Notes under the pieces: model-generated
What the model was told of the DNA's origin: nothing
What the model saw: the letters and a program-made list of their open reading frames with translations, nothing else
Database searches by the model: none
Program-made: the position numbers and the translations under genes
Part shown: one piece after another, positions 8,887 through 17,822 of the stretch
Position numbering within the stretch: position 1 is the first letter of the stretch
How the letters are laid out: each line of letters starts with the position of its first letter
Assembly (NCBI GenBank): GCA_002353205.1
Contig: DEJE01000019.1
Span: 11,848 to 75,847, forward strand
DNA length: 64,000 nt
DNA from: Prevotella sp. UBA2756
GTDB taxonomy: Bacteria > Bacteroidota > Bacteroidia > Bacteroidales > Bacteroidaceae
Direction of reading: 5' to 3'

Positions 8887-10329
8887 AGAAAAGATTTCCC
8901 GCACCACTTCGCGGTCGTCGAAATGATGCTTCACGCCCTGAATCTCCTGATAGTCCTCATGGCCCTTGCCTGCAATGAGCACCACGTCGCCCTTCTGTGC
9001 CATCATGCACGCCGTGCGGATGGCCTCGCGACGGTCCACGATGGCCACCACCTTGCGCATCTGCTGCTTGTCAAGACCTGCCAGCATGTCGTTGATGATG
9101 TCCTGAGGATCCTCGAAACGGGGGTTGTCGCTCGTGATGATGACGCGGTCGCTCTGCTTCACGGCTTCCTGCGCCATCAGCGGACGCTTTCCTTTGTCGC
9201 GGTTGCCGCCGGCTCCGCAGACGGTAATCACCTGTCCCTTGCCGTTGAGCACCTCGTGGATGGCTTTCAGCACGTTCTCCAGGGCGTCGGGCGTGTGTGC
9301 ATAGTCTACGACGGCGGTGAATCCTTCGGGCGAACGGATGGGTTCCAGCCGTCCGCTCACGCTCTTCAGCGTGCTCAGCACCAGCAGCACGTCGTCAGCT
9401 TTCTGTCCCAGCATGATGGCGGCGCCGTAGACGGCGAGCAGGTTGCTCACGTTGAACTTCCCGATGAACTGCACGCCCACCTCGTGACCGTCGATTTCTA
9501 AGTACATTCCCTCGAAATGGCATTCCAGCAGCTTCGCGCGGAAGTCGGCCATCGTGCGGGTGGAATAGGTCTTCACCGTGGCTTTCGTGTTCTGCACCAT
9601 CACCATGCCGTTCTTGTCGTCGGCGTTCGTTATGGCAAAGGCCGTCTTGGGCAGTCCGTCGAAGAAGGCTTTCTTGGCGTTGCGGTAGTTCTCTACGGTC
9701 TTGTGGTAGTCCATGTGGTCGCGCGTCAGGTTTGTGAAGATGCCTCCGGCGAACTGCAGTCCTCCAATGCGCTTCTGGTGGATGGCGTGGCTCGAGCACT
9801 CCATGAACACATACTGGCACCCGGCGTCTACCATACGGGCCAGCAGCTGGTTCAGTTCGATGGGATCGGGGGTTGTATGGCTGGCGGGCACGGTCTCATC
9901 CTCGATGTAGTTGCACACGGTGGAGAGCAGCCCGCATTTGTAGCCGAGCTTGCGGAACATGTTGTAGAGCAGCGTGGCGATGGTCGTCTTGCCGTTCGTG
10001 CCCGTGACGCCCACAAGTTTCACCTTCGTCGAAGGGTCGCCGTAGAACAGCGTTGCCACCTTTCCCACGGCATCTTCGGTGCTCTCCACCTGCACGAAGG
10101 TGACACCGGTCGTCTCTTCGGGCAGATCCTCGCACAAGACGGCGCGCGCTCCCTGCTCAATGGCCTTGCCGATGAAGCGGTGACCGTCCACCTGCGTCCC
10201 TTTCATGGCCACGAACAGGTGTCCGTCGGCAATCTTCCGACTGTCTATATTGATGCCCGTGATGTCCACATCGTCGCTGCCGACGACCTGCAGGGGCTTG
10301 ATATTCTTCAATAACAGACTAAGTTTCAT
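8881..10329 (-). CDS. murE: MurE: UDP-MurNAc-tripeptide synthetase (meso-DAP adding)
   Basis: Cytoplasmic Mur ligase that adds the third stem residue. It has 482 residues, with the ATP loop GTNGKTT at 110-116, a central SSHAIHQKR segment with the carbamylated-lysine region, and the specificity motif DNPR at 401-404. DNPR is the known determinant for meso-diaminopimelate; lysine-adding enzymes differ there. A Gram-negative A1-gamma peptidoglycan can therefore be inferred. It follows ftsI by 3 bp and its stop lies inside a short heptamer repeat. Confidence 0.97.
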   Translation of the reverse strand: MKLSLLLKNIKPLQVVGSDDVDITGINIDSRKIADGHLFVAMKGTQVDGHRFIGKAIEQGARAVLCEDLPEETTGVTFVQVESTEDAVGKVATLFYGDPSTKVKLVGVTGTNGKTTIATLLYNMFRKLGYKCGLLSTVCNYIEDETVPASHTTPDPIELNQLLARMVDAGCQYVFMECSSHAIHQKRIGGLQFAGGIFTNLTRDHMDYHKTVENYRNAKKAFFDGLPKTAFAITNADDKNGMVMVQNTKATVKTYSTRTMADFRAKLLECHFEGMYLEIDGHEVGVQFIGKFNVSNLLAVYGAAIMLGQKADDVLLVLSTLKSVSGRLEPIRSPEGFTAVVDYAHTPDALENVLKAIHEVLNGKGQVITVCGAGGNRDKGKRPLMAQEAVKQSDRVIITSDNPRFEDPQDIINDMLAGLDKQQMRKVVAIVDRREAIRTACMMAQKGDVVLIAGKGHEDYQEIQGVKHHFDDREVVREIFSS

Positions 10330-10332
10330 ATC

Positions 10333-12483
10333 TCAATTCAATTTTAGCGAACACGTTTCTCCTTTCTTGATCGGCATTCCGGGGCCGAGACTCTGCGCCA
10401 CCACCTTACCGCGACCCTCGATACGCACCTTGATGCCGCGGCTCTCCATCATGTAGACGGCGTCGCGGGCTCCCATGCCGCGCACGTTGGGCACGCGGCC
10501 GTCGTCGGTGTTCTCAGTTTTCGTCAGCTGCACATCGTTCTGGCTGCGCTGTGCCGTTCCCCAGACAGGTTTTCCGTCGGAAGTCCAGGTGAAGGCGGTC
10601 TTGATGCCGAGCTGCGACAGCACGTAGTCGGCAGGAATCATGTTGCCGCTCTTCACGTCGGGCATGAAGATGCTCAGCGAGTCGCGGGCATCGCTCACGT
10701 CGAGCTTCACGTCTTGCGCCATGATACCCTCCGAGATGTTGTGGAACACCAGTCCGCTCATGCCGCCGCCCGATGCGGGAAGGCCCGATTTCTGTATGCA
10801 GACGATGCAGCTGTAGCGCGGCTTGTCGGCGGGGAAATATCCTGCAAACGAGAGCAGGTAGTTCATCTGACCCGTCTTGTAGCCGCCCACGCCTTTCGAG
10901 ATCTGTGCCGTTCCTGTCTTGCCGGCCACCTTGAACGAGCGCGACCCGGCCTTTTTGCCCAGACCTTGGCTCACCACGTGGTACAGGATGGTCTGCATCT
11001 GTCGCAGCGTGCTCTCCTTGCAGATCTTCTCCTTGATGACTTGCGGCGGGAACGACTGCACCACCTGACCGTCTTTCACAATCTCCTTCACGAAGCGCGG
11101 GCGCATCATGCGGCCGTCGTTGGCGATGGCGTTGTAGAAGGTGAGCGTCGAGATGGGAGGCACCTGCGTCTCGTAGCCGATGCTCATCCATGCCAGCGCC
11201 GTCTTGCTCCAGTTGGTGTATTGTCCGCGGGCGTTCTTCTTCGGCATACGGATGCGCGGGGCTGCCGAACCTACCAACGGGATGTTCAGGTCGGAGGCGA
11301 TGCCTATGCGCCGCAGCCCTTCCACGAAGCGCTCGGGGTTCTTGCCGTAGTGCTCGTCGATGATTCGGCTCACACCGATGTTCGAGCTGTATTCGAGCGT
11401 CTGTCCGAACGACAGTGTTCCGTAGCCGCCGCGGTGCCAGTTATGGTCGCGCATCTTCGAGCCGTGCATGTCGTAGATGCCGCCCGTGCAGTCCACGCGG
11501 CATGTCGTATCCACCACACCGTCGTCGAGGGCCACCATCAGCGAGGCCGTCTTGAACACCGATCCGGGCTCAAGGAGGTCGCTCACGGCATGGTTCTGCA
11601 TCTCGCGGTATTCGCCGTCGGCACATTTCTGCATGTTCACGATTGCTTTCACGTCGCCCGTCTTCACTTCCATGACGATGGCCACGCCAACGTTGCCGTT
11701 GATTTCCTTCAGTTCCTCGATGACGGCGCGCTCGGCCAGGTCTTGCATGCCCACGTCGATGGTCGTGATGATGTCGGCACCGTCGACGGGGGGCCGCTCA
11801 GTGATGCTCAGGTATTTGTTCAGCACCTTCTTGCGCTGCACAACGCCGGGCTTGCCGCGCAGCGTGCTGTCGAACGACTGTTCCAGACCGCACTTCGCCG
11901 AGTCCTTCGCACCATACATCTCGCCCACCGTTCGACCGGCCAGCGACCCGAAGGGGTGGTTGCGCGAGTTGAACTCTTCCACATGGAAGCCTCCCTGATA
12001 GGAGCGCAGACAGAGGATGGGCAGCTTCTTCACCTCCGAATAGGTGTCGTAGCTCACGCGGCGCGGCCAGATGGGATAGTTGCGGCTCATCCGTTTGCGC
12101 CCGTTCTGCAGGCTGTCTTTGAAAGCTTGCGCGGAGCGTTCGGGGAAGATATCGTGCAGACCTTGGCAGATGACGTTCACCATCGAGTCGGTCCACAGCG
12201 TGTCGGCCTTGCTGTCCTGCATGGCCTTGAAGTCCATATAGAGCTTGTATTCGGGGATGCTGCTGGCCATGAGCCGTCCGTCGCAGCTCATGATATTGCC
12301 GCGTACGGGCTTCACCTCCACGCTGTCGCGCTTCAGACGGTCGGCCACCTGCACCCAGAAGTCGCGCTTCACGGTGGCGGTGTAGAGCGCCTTGCCCACA
12401 ATGAGCAGGCCCAGCAAGACCATCACGAAGCTGATGATCTTGTAGCGCGGCACTATCTTCTCCCTTTCAAAAAAGCTGCCCAT
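10333..12483 (-). CDS. ftsI: FtsI / PBP3-type septal transpeptidase with C-terminal PASTA domain
   Basis: Class B penicillin-binding protein that cross-links septal peptidoglycan with FtsW. The 716 residues comprise an N-terminal membrane anchor (about residues 15-35), a PBP dimerisation domain, and a transpeptidase domain with all three active-site motifs: SVFK with catalytic Ser308, SSN at 366-368 and KTG at 522-524. After about residue 655 comes a single PASTA-like domain (VPNVRGMGARDA onward, ending at the C-terminus). E. coli FtsI lacks PASTA; the domain is common in Bacteroidetes and Gram-positive PBPs. The gene sits 28 bp after the ftsL-like gene and 3 bp before murE. Confidence 0.96.
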   Translation of the reverse strand: MGSFFEREKIVPRYKIISFVMVLLGLLIVGKALYTATVKRDFWVQVADRLKRDSVEVKPVRGNIMSCDGRLMASSIPEYKLYMDFKAMQDSKADTLWTDSMVNVICQGLHDIFPERSAQAFKDSLQNGRKRMSRNYPIWPRRVSYDTYSEVKKLPILCLRSYQGGFHVEEFNSRNHPFGSLAGRTVGEMYGAKDSAKCGLEQSFDSTLRGKPGVVQRKKVLNKYLSITERPPVDGADIITTIDVGMQDLAERAVIEELKEINGNVGVAIVMEVKTGDVKAIVNMQKCADGEYREMQNHAVSDLLEPGSVFKTASLMVALDDGVVDTTCRVDCTGGIYDMHGSKMRDHNWHRGGYGTLSFGQTLEYSSNIGVSRIIDEHYGKNPERFVEGLRRIGIASDLNIPLVGSAAPRIRMPKKNARGQYTNWSKTALAWMSIGYETQVPPISTLTFYNAIANDGRMMRPRFVKEIVKDGQVVQSFPPQVIKEKICKESTLRQMQTILYHVVSQGLGKKAGSRSFKVAGKTGTAQISKGVGGYKTGQMNYLLSFAGYFPADKPRYSCIVCIQKSGLPASGGGMSGLVFHNISEGIMAQDVKLDVSDARDSLSIFMPDVKSGNMIPADYVLSQLGIKTAFTWTSDGKPVWGTAQRSQNDVQLTKTENTDDGRVPNVRGMGARDAVYMMESRGIKVRIEGRGKVVAQSLGPGMPIKKGETCSLKLN

Positions 12484-12511
12484 TCTCTCTTATATTATAT
12501 ATTATGTATTC

Positions 12512-13111
12512 TTATTTATTATTAATGCGCACGTAGTCGTCGGGAACGGTGATGATGTAGGGCGGTTGGTTCGCTATCTTCAGGATGCTGTCCTGGTTGG
12601 CCTGCAGCATTTCGAGCACATTGCTCTCGCGGCAGCGCTCCGTCAGTTCGCTCGTGCTCGACAGTGCGCGGTATTTGGCATCGATGAGTTCGGCGTTCAG
12701 CCGGTCGATTTCCAGCATGTCCTTCTGGCAACTGTAGCGGTTGGAGATGTAGACGATGATGAAGCCGGTGACGAGCAGTATCACGCCTATCTGTCGCCTG
12801 AGCAGTTCGGCCGTCAGCCAGTCGCCGCCGAGGATCTTCCTGAGCGAGAAACTGCTCGACTGTGGCTTCTCGTCCTCGCGGGCTTGGTCCTTCATGGCCT
12901 GCTCCAGCTTCGAGACGTCGTCCTTTTCCGCCTTCTGGCCGCCCGTCGGTGCGGCATCGTCGGGCGAAGGCTTCGCTCCGGCCGTCTCCACGACCGTCTC
13001 CACGATGGTGGCCATGGGCAGCTCCTCACCGGCCAGTTCGGCCTCGGTGGGCAGCAGCTCATCGTCATCGGCGGCAGATGATGCCTTGTTCGTGTTCAGC
13101 TCTTCGCTCAT
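12512..13111 (-). CDS. ftsL: FtsL-like divisome protein
   Basis: Predicted bitopic membrane protein of 199 residues. The first 100 or so residues are acidic and alanine-rich, probably a disordered cytoplasmic tail. A single membrane helix follows (IGVILLVTGFIIVYIS, about residues 108-127), then a short periplasmic alpha-helical, coiled-coil-like region. The topology and location between rsmH and ftsI match FtsL, which partners FtsB and FtsQ and activates FtsWI. The sequence is not strongly diagnostic, because FtsL is poorly conserved, and the N-terminal tail is much longer than in E. coli. The assignment therefore rests mainly on synteny and topology. Confidence 0.8.
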   Translation of the reverse strand: MSEELNTNKASSAADDDELLPTEAELAGEELPMATIVETVVETAGAKPSPDDAAPTGGQKAEKDDVSKLEQAMKDQAREDEKPQSSSFSLRKILGGDWLTAELLRRQIGVILLVTGFIIVYISNRYSCQKDMLEIDRLNAELIDAKYRALSSTSELTERCRESNVLEMLQANQDSILKIANQPPYIITVPDDYVRINNK

Positions 13112-13123
13112 ATCTCTTGCTCG

Positions 13124-14047
13124 TTATGCCTGTTCGGGCCGTTTCTCGGCGATGCGCAGCTTGGCACTGCGACTGCGCGGATTGCGCTGTTGCTCCTCCG
13201 CGGTGGGCTGTATCACCTTGCCCACGGTGTCGAACGGCGTCTCTGTCCGTCCGAAGAAGTCTTTCTCCACCTTGCCCTCGGCGTTTCCGCTGCGCATGAC
13301 GTTCTTCACGATGCGGTCCTCGAGCGAGTGGTAGGTGATGACCGACAGCCGTCCGCCCGGCCGCAGCAGCTCGGTGGCTGCCGTCAGCATGTCGCGCAGG
13401 GCCGTCATCTCCTGGTTCACTTCGATGCGCAAGGCCTGAAACAGCTTGGCCGCGTCTTTCTTCTCCCGCTCACGGGGAATCAGCGAGCCCACGGCGCCCA
13501 GCAGGTCCTGGGTCGTCGCGAAGGGTTTCTGCTCACGCGCCTTCACGATGGCGGCGGCCATCCGGCGCGCTTGTTTCAGTTCGCCATATAGGAAAAGGAT
13601 GTCGGCCAGACGGCTTTCATCGGTTTTGTTCAGTATGTCGGCGGCCGTTTGACCGGCCCTTTTGTTCATTCTCATGTCCAGCGGAGCCTCGAAGCGGAAG
13701 CTGAAGCCGCGCGTCTCGTCGTCGAAGTGATGGCTCGAGACGCCAAGGTCGGCCAGCAGACCGTCGATCTGTTCCACCCCGTAGTAGCGCATCCAGTTCT
13801 TCAGGTACCTGAAGTTGCTGCGCACGAACGTGAAGTTCGGGCTGGCAACGATGTTGCTCTCGGCATCGGCATCCTGGTCGAAGCTGTAGAGATGCCCCTT
13901 GCCGCCGAGGCGGCGCAGGATTTCGCGGCTGTGTCCGCCGCCGCCGAATGTCACGTCGACGTACACGCCTCCCGGCTTCAGTCCCAGACCGTCGATGCTC
14001 TCGTCGAGGAGCACGGGCACGTGGTATGTCTCTGCCGTCGTCACCAT
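13124..14047 (-). CDS. rsmH: RsmH: 16S rRNA (cytosine(1402)-N4)-methyltransferase
   Basis: SAM-dependent methyltransferase (formerly MraW) that modifies C1402 in the ribosomal P site. The start MVTTAETYHVPVLLDES gives 307 residues. HVPVLLDE is the conserved N-terminus of the family, VDVTFGGGGHSR is the SAM-binding loop, and DLGVSSHHFDD and GGRLSVITYHSLEDR are further family motifs. The frame is open farther upstream, but those codons overlap mraZ, and the chosen ATG lies 14 bp after the mraZ stop. The gene is the second of the dcw cluster, its usual place. Confidence 0.96.
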   Translation of the reverse strand: MVTTAETYHVPVLLDESIDGLGLKPGGVYVDVTFGGGGHSREILRRLGGKGHLYSFDQDADAESNIVASPNFTFVRSNFRYLKNWMRYYGVEQIDGLLADLGVSSHHFDDETRGFSFRFEAPLDMRMNKRAGQTAADILNKTDESRLADILFLYGELKQARRMAAAIVKAREQKPFATTQDLLGAVGSLIPREREKKDAAKLFQALRIEVNQEMTALRDMLTAATELLRPGGRLSVITYHSLEDRIVKNVMRSGNAEGKVEKDFFGRTETPFDTVGKVIQPTAEEQQRNPRSRSAKLRIAEKRPEQA

Positions 14048-14061
14048 CGCTCTGCCGCGTT

Positions 14062-14550
14062 TTATCTGATCAGGTCGCCCACAGCACTGATGGCTGCGGC
14101 CGTTGTCTGCTGTCCCATCACGTCTTCCAGGGCCTGCCCGAACTCGTCGGGATCGAGGAATGGTTTCTGCGTGTTCTCGCCGCTCCATATCTCGATGGTA
14201 GCTCCGGTGCCGATGAACTTGATGTCGGTGGTGATGCCGGCCATCTCCAGGTAGCGCTTCGGGATGAGGAAGCGGCCGTTGGCATCGAGCGACACCTCCT
14301 CCACGTCGCTCATGAACTGGCGCATGATCTGCTGGTGGGCACGGTTCCAGATGCTCAGCCTGCGCGACAGGGTGTCGACGCGCTCGTTCCACACCGATTC
14401 GGGATACAGCACCAGGCAGGGCTCGAAGATGTCCTTGCGGAGCATCATCGTCAGCTTGCCGGCGGCCTGTAGCTCCTTGCGGAACGAAGCGGGCAGGAAG
14501 GCCCGTCCTTTCGCGTCGGTTTTGGCTTCTATGGTTCCTACAAATCGCAT
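14062..14550 (-). CDS. mraZ: Transcriptional regulator MraZ
   Basis: DNA-binding regulator of the dcw cluster, in other bacteria a multimeric ring that binds direct TGGGR repeats spaced by 5 bp. The start MRFVGTIEAKTDAKGR gives 162 residues with two tandem SpoVT/AbrB-like half domains: TDAKGRAFLPASFRKE near residue 10 and LDANGRFLIPKRYLE near residue 85. The frame is open for 24 codons upstream, but these run into the promoter and operator, so the internal ATG is preferred. It is the first gene of the cluster, directly downstream of a three-copy candidate MraZ operator. Confidence 0.95.
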   Translation of the reverse strand: MRFVGTIEAKTDAKGRAFLPASFRKELQAAGKLTMMLRKDIFEPCLVLYPESVWNERVDTLSRRLSIWNRAHQQIMRQFMSDVEEVSLDANGRFLIPKRYLEMAGITTDIKFIGTGATIEIWSGENTQKPFLDPDEFGQALEDVMGQQTTAAAISAVGDLIR

Positions 14551-14579
14551 GTGTACTTCTTTATAAAATGAATTTGCTA

Positions 14580-14621
14580 CAAAGGTAATACATTTCCACC
14601 ACAATTCCCCACTTTTCCCCA
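14580..14621 (-). promoter_or_regulatory. dcw promoter with three-box MraZ operator
   Basis: On the minus strand a -7 box TACCTTTG lies at 14587-14580, about 30 bp before the mraZ ATG. Immediately upstream are three boxes with an exact 10-bp period: TGGGG at 14621-14617, TGGGG at 14611-14607 and TGGTG at 14601-14597. TGGGR repeats separated by 5 bp are the known binding pattern of MraZ. The boxes occupy the place where the -33 element would be, which fits repression by occlusion. Two boxes match fully; the promoter-proximal one has one mismatch. Confidence 0.78.
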
Positions 14622-14833
14622 CTTTTTTTCAAAAATAATTCGATTTTATTGATTTTTGACAAAAACGGCTCTACGACTCGGGATGACTTCCCGTCGAACG
14701 AGACTGCCCGACGATGGTATTTCCTCCTGATAAAAATGTGTCGGAATGTGCATAAAAAGCTCATAATGATGACGCAACAGAGGAAAAATGATGATTTTTT
14801 CTGAAAAATGAAACGCGTTTCGGAAATTATGTG

Positions 14834-14841
14834 TATTTTTG
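14834..14841 (+). promoter_or_regulatory. -7 promoter box for the glsA-like gene
   Basis: TATTTTTG matches the Bacteroidetes TAnnTTTG consensus, 20 bp before the ATG at 14861. It places transcription initiation downstream of an in-frame ATG at 14831, so the later ATG is the likely translation start. No clear TTTG -33 box is seen at 19-21 bp. The rest of the mraZ/glsA divergent region (about 14625-14830) shows no gene. Confidence 0.55.
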
Positions 14842-14860
14842 CATATTGTTTCCAATAATC

Positions 14861-15688
14861 ATGCAGACAATCACACAAAAGACCGTTGACGTAGAAGACA
14901 TTCTGCGCGAAAAGATGGGGAGCAAGGCCAAGTGGATTCCGCGGCCCCTGATCTCCTGGCTCAAGCGCCTCGTTCATCAGGACGAGGTGAACCAATTCCT
15001 GTGGGACAGCCGCGAGCTGAAGGGAACGCCGTGGCTCGAGGCGTGCGTGGAGTACCTGAAGATGGACCTGCAGCTTCAAGGACGCGAAAACCTCCCCGAC
15101 CCCAACGACGGACGGCTCTACACCTTCGTGTCGAACCACCCATTGGGCGGTATCGACGGCGTGGCGCTGGGCAGCATCATCGGCCGTCACTACGACAGCC
15201 GCTTCCGATATCTCGTCAACGACATTCTGATGAACCTCCCCGGACTGGCTCCCCTCTGCATCCCCATCAACAAGACGGGGTCGCAGAGCCGCGCGTTCCC
15301 AGCCATGGTCGAGGCCGGATTCCAGAGCCAGAACCACATGCTCATGTTCCCCGCAGGCCTCTGCTCGCGCAAGCGCGGCGACGAGGTGCGCGACCTGGAA
15401 TGGAAGAAGACCTTCATCTCGAAGAGCATCGAATACCAGCGCGACGTCGTTCCCATCCATTTCGGCGGGCAGAACTCCGAGCGCTTCTACAAACTGTCCA
15501 ACTTCTGCGACAAGCACATCAAGAAGGTGAACATCGCCATGCTCTTTCTCGTCGATGAAATGTACAAAAACGTGGGCAAGACGTTCACCGTCACCATCGG
15601 CAAGCCCATTCCCTGGCAGACCTTCGACCGCCAGCGGTCGCACGCCCAGTGGGCGCAATGGGTGAAAGACCGCGTCTACGAGCTGTAG
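14861..15688 (+). CDS. glsA: PlsC-family O-acyltransferase, GlsA-like (glycine lipid synthesis)
   Basis: Predicted lysophospholipid-acyltransferase-fold protein of 275 residues. Its catalytic block reads SNHPLGGIDG, with His and Asp separated by five residues as in the hemolysin-like PlsC branch (canonical PlsC has four), and a second block is FPAGLCSRK. Together with the following GNAT-like gene it matches the GlsA/GlsB pair described in Bacteroides. There GlsB N-acylates glycine with a 3-hydroxy fatty acid and GlsA adds the second acyl chain to make glycine lipids and flavolipin-type lipids. The substrate is inferred from the pair, not visible in the sequence. The start is chosen 20 bp after a TATTTTTG box. 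Confidence 0.85.
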   Translation: MQTITQKTVDVEDILREKMGSKAKWIPRPLISWLKRLVHQDEVNQFLWDSRELKGTPWLEACVEYLKMDLQLQGRENLPDPNDGRLYTFVSNHPLGGIDGVALGSIIGRHYDSRFRYLVNDILMNLPGLAPLCIPINKTGSQSRAFPAMVEAGFQSQNHMLMFPAGLCSRKRGDEVRDLEWKKTFISKSIEYQRDVVPIHFGGQNSERFYKLSNFCDKHIKKVNIAMLFLVDEMYKNVGKTFTVTIGKPIPWQTFDRQRSHAQWAQWVKDRVYEL

Positions 15689-15767
15689 GCCGCCCCGCCC
15701 CACGAGTCATCACCTTGCAAAAGAAAACCTCAATCTCAGAAATAACGACCAGCAAACGACCACACCA

Positions 15768-16763
15768 ATGGAACAACCCATCATTGCCCCCATTAGCAGA
15801 GAACTGCTGAAGAGCGAGCTGACACCCGAGCGACAGCTGCGCATGACCAACAAGAGCCACAACGAAATCTATGTCGTCACGGCCCACGACTCTCCCAACG
15901 TGATGAAGGAGATAGGACGACTGCGCGAGATAGCATTCCGCGAGGCGGGCGGCGGCACTGGGAAGGCGATGGACATCGATGAATTCGATGTTTCTGACAA
16001 CTGCTACAAGCAATTGATCGTGTGGAATCCCGAGGCCGAGGACATCATCGGAGGCTACCGTTACCTGCTGGGCACCGACTGGGAACTGGACGACAAGGGG
16101 CAGCCCATCCTGGCCACAAGCCACATGTTCCGATTCTCGCAGCGATTCCTCGACGAATACATGCCCTACACCGTGGAGCTCGGACGGTCGTTCGTCTCGC
16201 TCGAATACCAGAACGTGCAGCGCAACACCAAGAGCATCTTCGCCCTCGACAACCTGTGGGACGGACTGGGCGCGCTGACCGTCATCTTCCCCAACGTGAA
16301 ATATTTCTTCGGAAAGATGACCATGTACCCGTCGTACGTCCGCAAGGGTCGCGACATGATTCTCTACTTCCTGAAGAAGTATTTCGACGACAAGGAGAAT
16401 CTCATCACACCGATGAAACCGCTGAAAATTGAAGCCGACCCGGCAGAGCTCGACGCGCTCTTCAACGGAGGATCGTTCAAGGAAGACTACCGCATCCTGA
16501 ACCGCGAGATACGCAGCATGGGCTACAACATCCCGCCGCTCGTCAATGCCTACATGGGTCTGTCGCCCACGATGAAGCTCTTCGGCACGGCCATCAACGA
16601 TGGTTTCGGCGACGTGGAAGAGACGGGAATCCTCATCGCCGTCGACGAGATCTTGGAAGAGAAGCGCGTTCGACATATTGACAGCTACATCAAGGATCAT
16701 CCCGATGATTTTCGCATCACCAGTGGTGCCAATAAGGTAATCTACAAGGAAAAGCATTCCTAA
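15768..16763 (+). CDS. glsB: GNAT-like N-acyltransferase, GlsB-like (hemolysin family)
   Basis: The 331-residue protein belongs to the acyltransferase family once annotated as hemolysin, with an autoinducer-synthase/GNAT-like core. Visible family features are the EIGRLREIAFREAGGGTG block (residues 47-64), the DNCYKQLIVWNPEAEDIIGG strand-turn region, and ELGRSFVSLEYQ. In Bacteroides GlsB makes the monoacyl (3-hydroxyacyl) glycine precursor, and here it follows the GlsA-like gene by 79 bp, probably in one operon. Bases 16535-16591 of this gene recur exactly in the non-coding stretch at 25407-25463. Confidence 0.85.
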   Translation: MEQPIIAPISRELLKSELTPERQLRMTNKSHNEIYVVTAHDSPNVMKEIGRLREIAFREAGGGTGKAMDIDEFDVSDNCYKQLIVWNPEAEDIIGGYRYLLGTDWELDDKGQPILATSHMFRFSQRFLDEYMPYTVELGRSFVSLEYQNVQRNTKSIFALDNLWDGLGALTVIFPNVKYFFGKMTMYPSYVRKGRDMILYFLKKYFDDKENLITPMKPLKIEADPAELDALFNGGSFKEDYRILNREIRSMGYNIPPLVNAYMGLSPTMKLFGTAINDGFGDVEETGILIAVDEILEEKRVRHIDSYIKDHPDDFRITSGANKVIYKEKHS

Positions 16764-17244
16764 CCACCTTGTCTGCGCTAATCATCGCTTGGATTTGTTT
16801 GATTTTCGATTCGTTTTGTAAAGAAAATATCATGCGGGTTTTTCTTCTTTCTAGAGAAGAAGAAAAGCATTAAATGGCCACGAATTTCCCAAAATTCGCG
16901 TATTTGCGGCCGTCAGACTTTGTGTTCAGAAATACGGCATTCTCAGAAGCTAAAAACGCCATTTTGTAAATAAAACTCAGAAACAACCTACATCTTGTTT
17001 CCTTCCCTCGAAGGTTGGACAAAGTTCGTCAAATACTGAACTCTGATTGTTAACACGAATCGTTTCGTGCCAACAGCTATGTTTTTTTGTTTTTCTATGA
17101 AACACCTCTGGATTTGATTGCATATTTTGCTTGTTTTGTGCAAAAATGCTCGTTTTTTTAGCTAAAAATGCAAAATGGACTAAATGGACTGGTCAAAAGG
17201 ACTGAAATGGACTCGTTGTGATTGAACGGTTTTTTGTACTTTTG
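16764..17244 (+). promoter_or_regulatory. 514-bp intergenic region with four AAAWGGACT repeats and a promoter
   Basis: No gene is seen in 16764-17277. Near its right end four copies of AAAWGGACT occur in the same orientation at 17173-17181, 17182-17190, 17195-17203 and 17205-17213. They stop next to a TTGTG sequence (about 17214-17218) and a -7 box TACTTTTG at 17237-17244, 34 bp before the ATG of the next gene. Farther left are a small palindrome (CACGAA...TTCGTG near 17054-17069) and an A/T-rich hairpin near 16840-16866, which may be the glsB terminator. The clustered repeats look like an operator for the accessory operon. Confidence 0.6.
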
Positions 17245-17277
17245 CCCACAAAATTTATATAAATAATCTTTAATCTT

Positions 17278-17808
17278 ATGAAAAAGCTACTACTATTATT
17301 AACTTGGGTGTTGACAATACCTATTTGTATGAGTGCGAGGTTTGTATTATCAAGCCAAACATATTCCTCCCAAGGAAATGAAGTACAAGCCCAAACTCAA
17401 GTGAAGCATATTCACCAAACCAAGCCTGCTGAGACATGGATTAAGGTGCGTGACGACGAGATGGCTACCATCTATTACAACTCTAACATCACGACTGACA
17501 AAAGTGGTAACCATATTGTATGGGTTAAGGCCGAATTCCACGATACTGAGTGGCAAAACTATTTTGCTCGACAGATAGGTAGTCGCACCCCAGTTGCCAC
17601 TACCAAAACCAAAGCTAAATATGATCAGTATTATAGTTATGTGATGGTGCGTCAGGTAATCTGCTACAACAAGGCCGGCAAACAACTATATAACTCAGGT
17701 GAAGATTCCTCGGCTGGGTGGGGACCCGTCAATGCAAGCGACCCTGTCGGCATCGTGGGCGAATATCTAGGTGACAAACTGAGATATGATGAAACTTATG
17801 GATTTTAA
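17278..17808 (+). CDS. Secreted protein resembling surface-adhesin E domain proteins
   Basis: 176 residues with a clear signal peptide (KK followed by LLLLLTWVLTIPICMSA). The mature part has the layout of the small Adhesin_E-type domain: W-x-K-V near the start, a YYNSNI strand, then G-N-H-I-V-W-V-K-A, and a later VICYNKAGKQLY strand. These proteins are exported and of unknown role; the adhesin name comes from one Haemophilus member. It is the first gene of the AT-rich operon, ends 15 bp before the next gene and follows a good -7 box. Family resemblance is by eye and moderate. Confidence 0.6.
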   Translation: MKKLLLLLTWVLTIPICMSARFVLSSQTYSSQGNEVQAQTQVKHIHQTKPAETWIKVRDDEMATIYYNSNITTDKSGNHIVWVKAEFHDTEWQNYFARQIGSRTPVATTKTKAKYDQYYSYVMVRQVICYNKAGKQLYNSGEDSSAGWGPVNASDPVGIVGEYLGDKLRYDETYGF

Positions 17809-17822
17809 AACAGATAACGCAT

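Noticed and set aside
7562..10329. Missing murF between murE and mraY, and no ddl between murC and ftsQ, as a sign of deletion
   Set aside because: Junctions are tight (3-60 bp) apart from the short heptamer tract, and Bacteroidetes dcw clusters commonly lack these genes at these places.
14561..15703. Minus-strand open frame of about 380 codons opposite the glsA-like gene
   Set aside because: It runs antisense to a recognisable acyltransferase and has no motifs.
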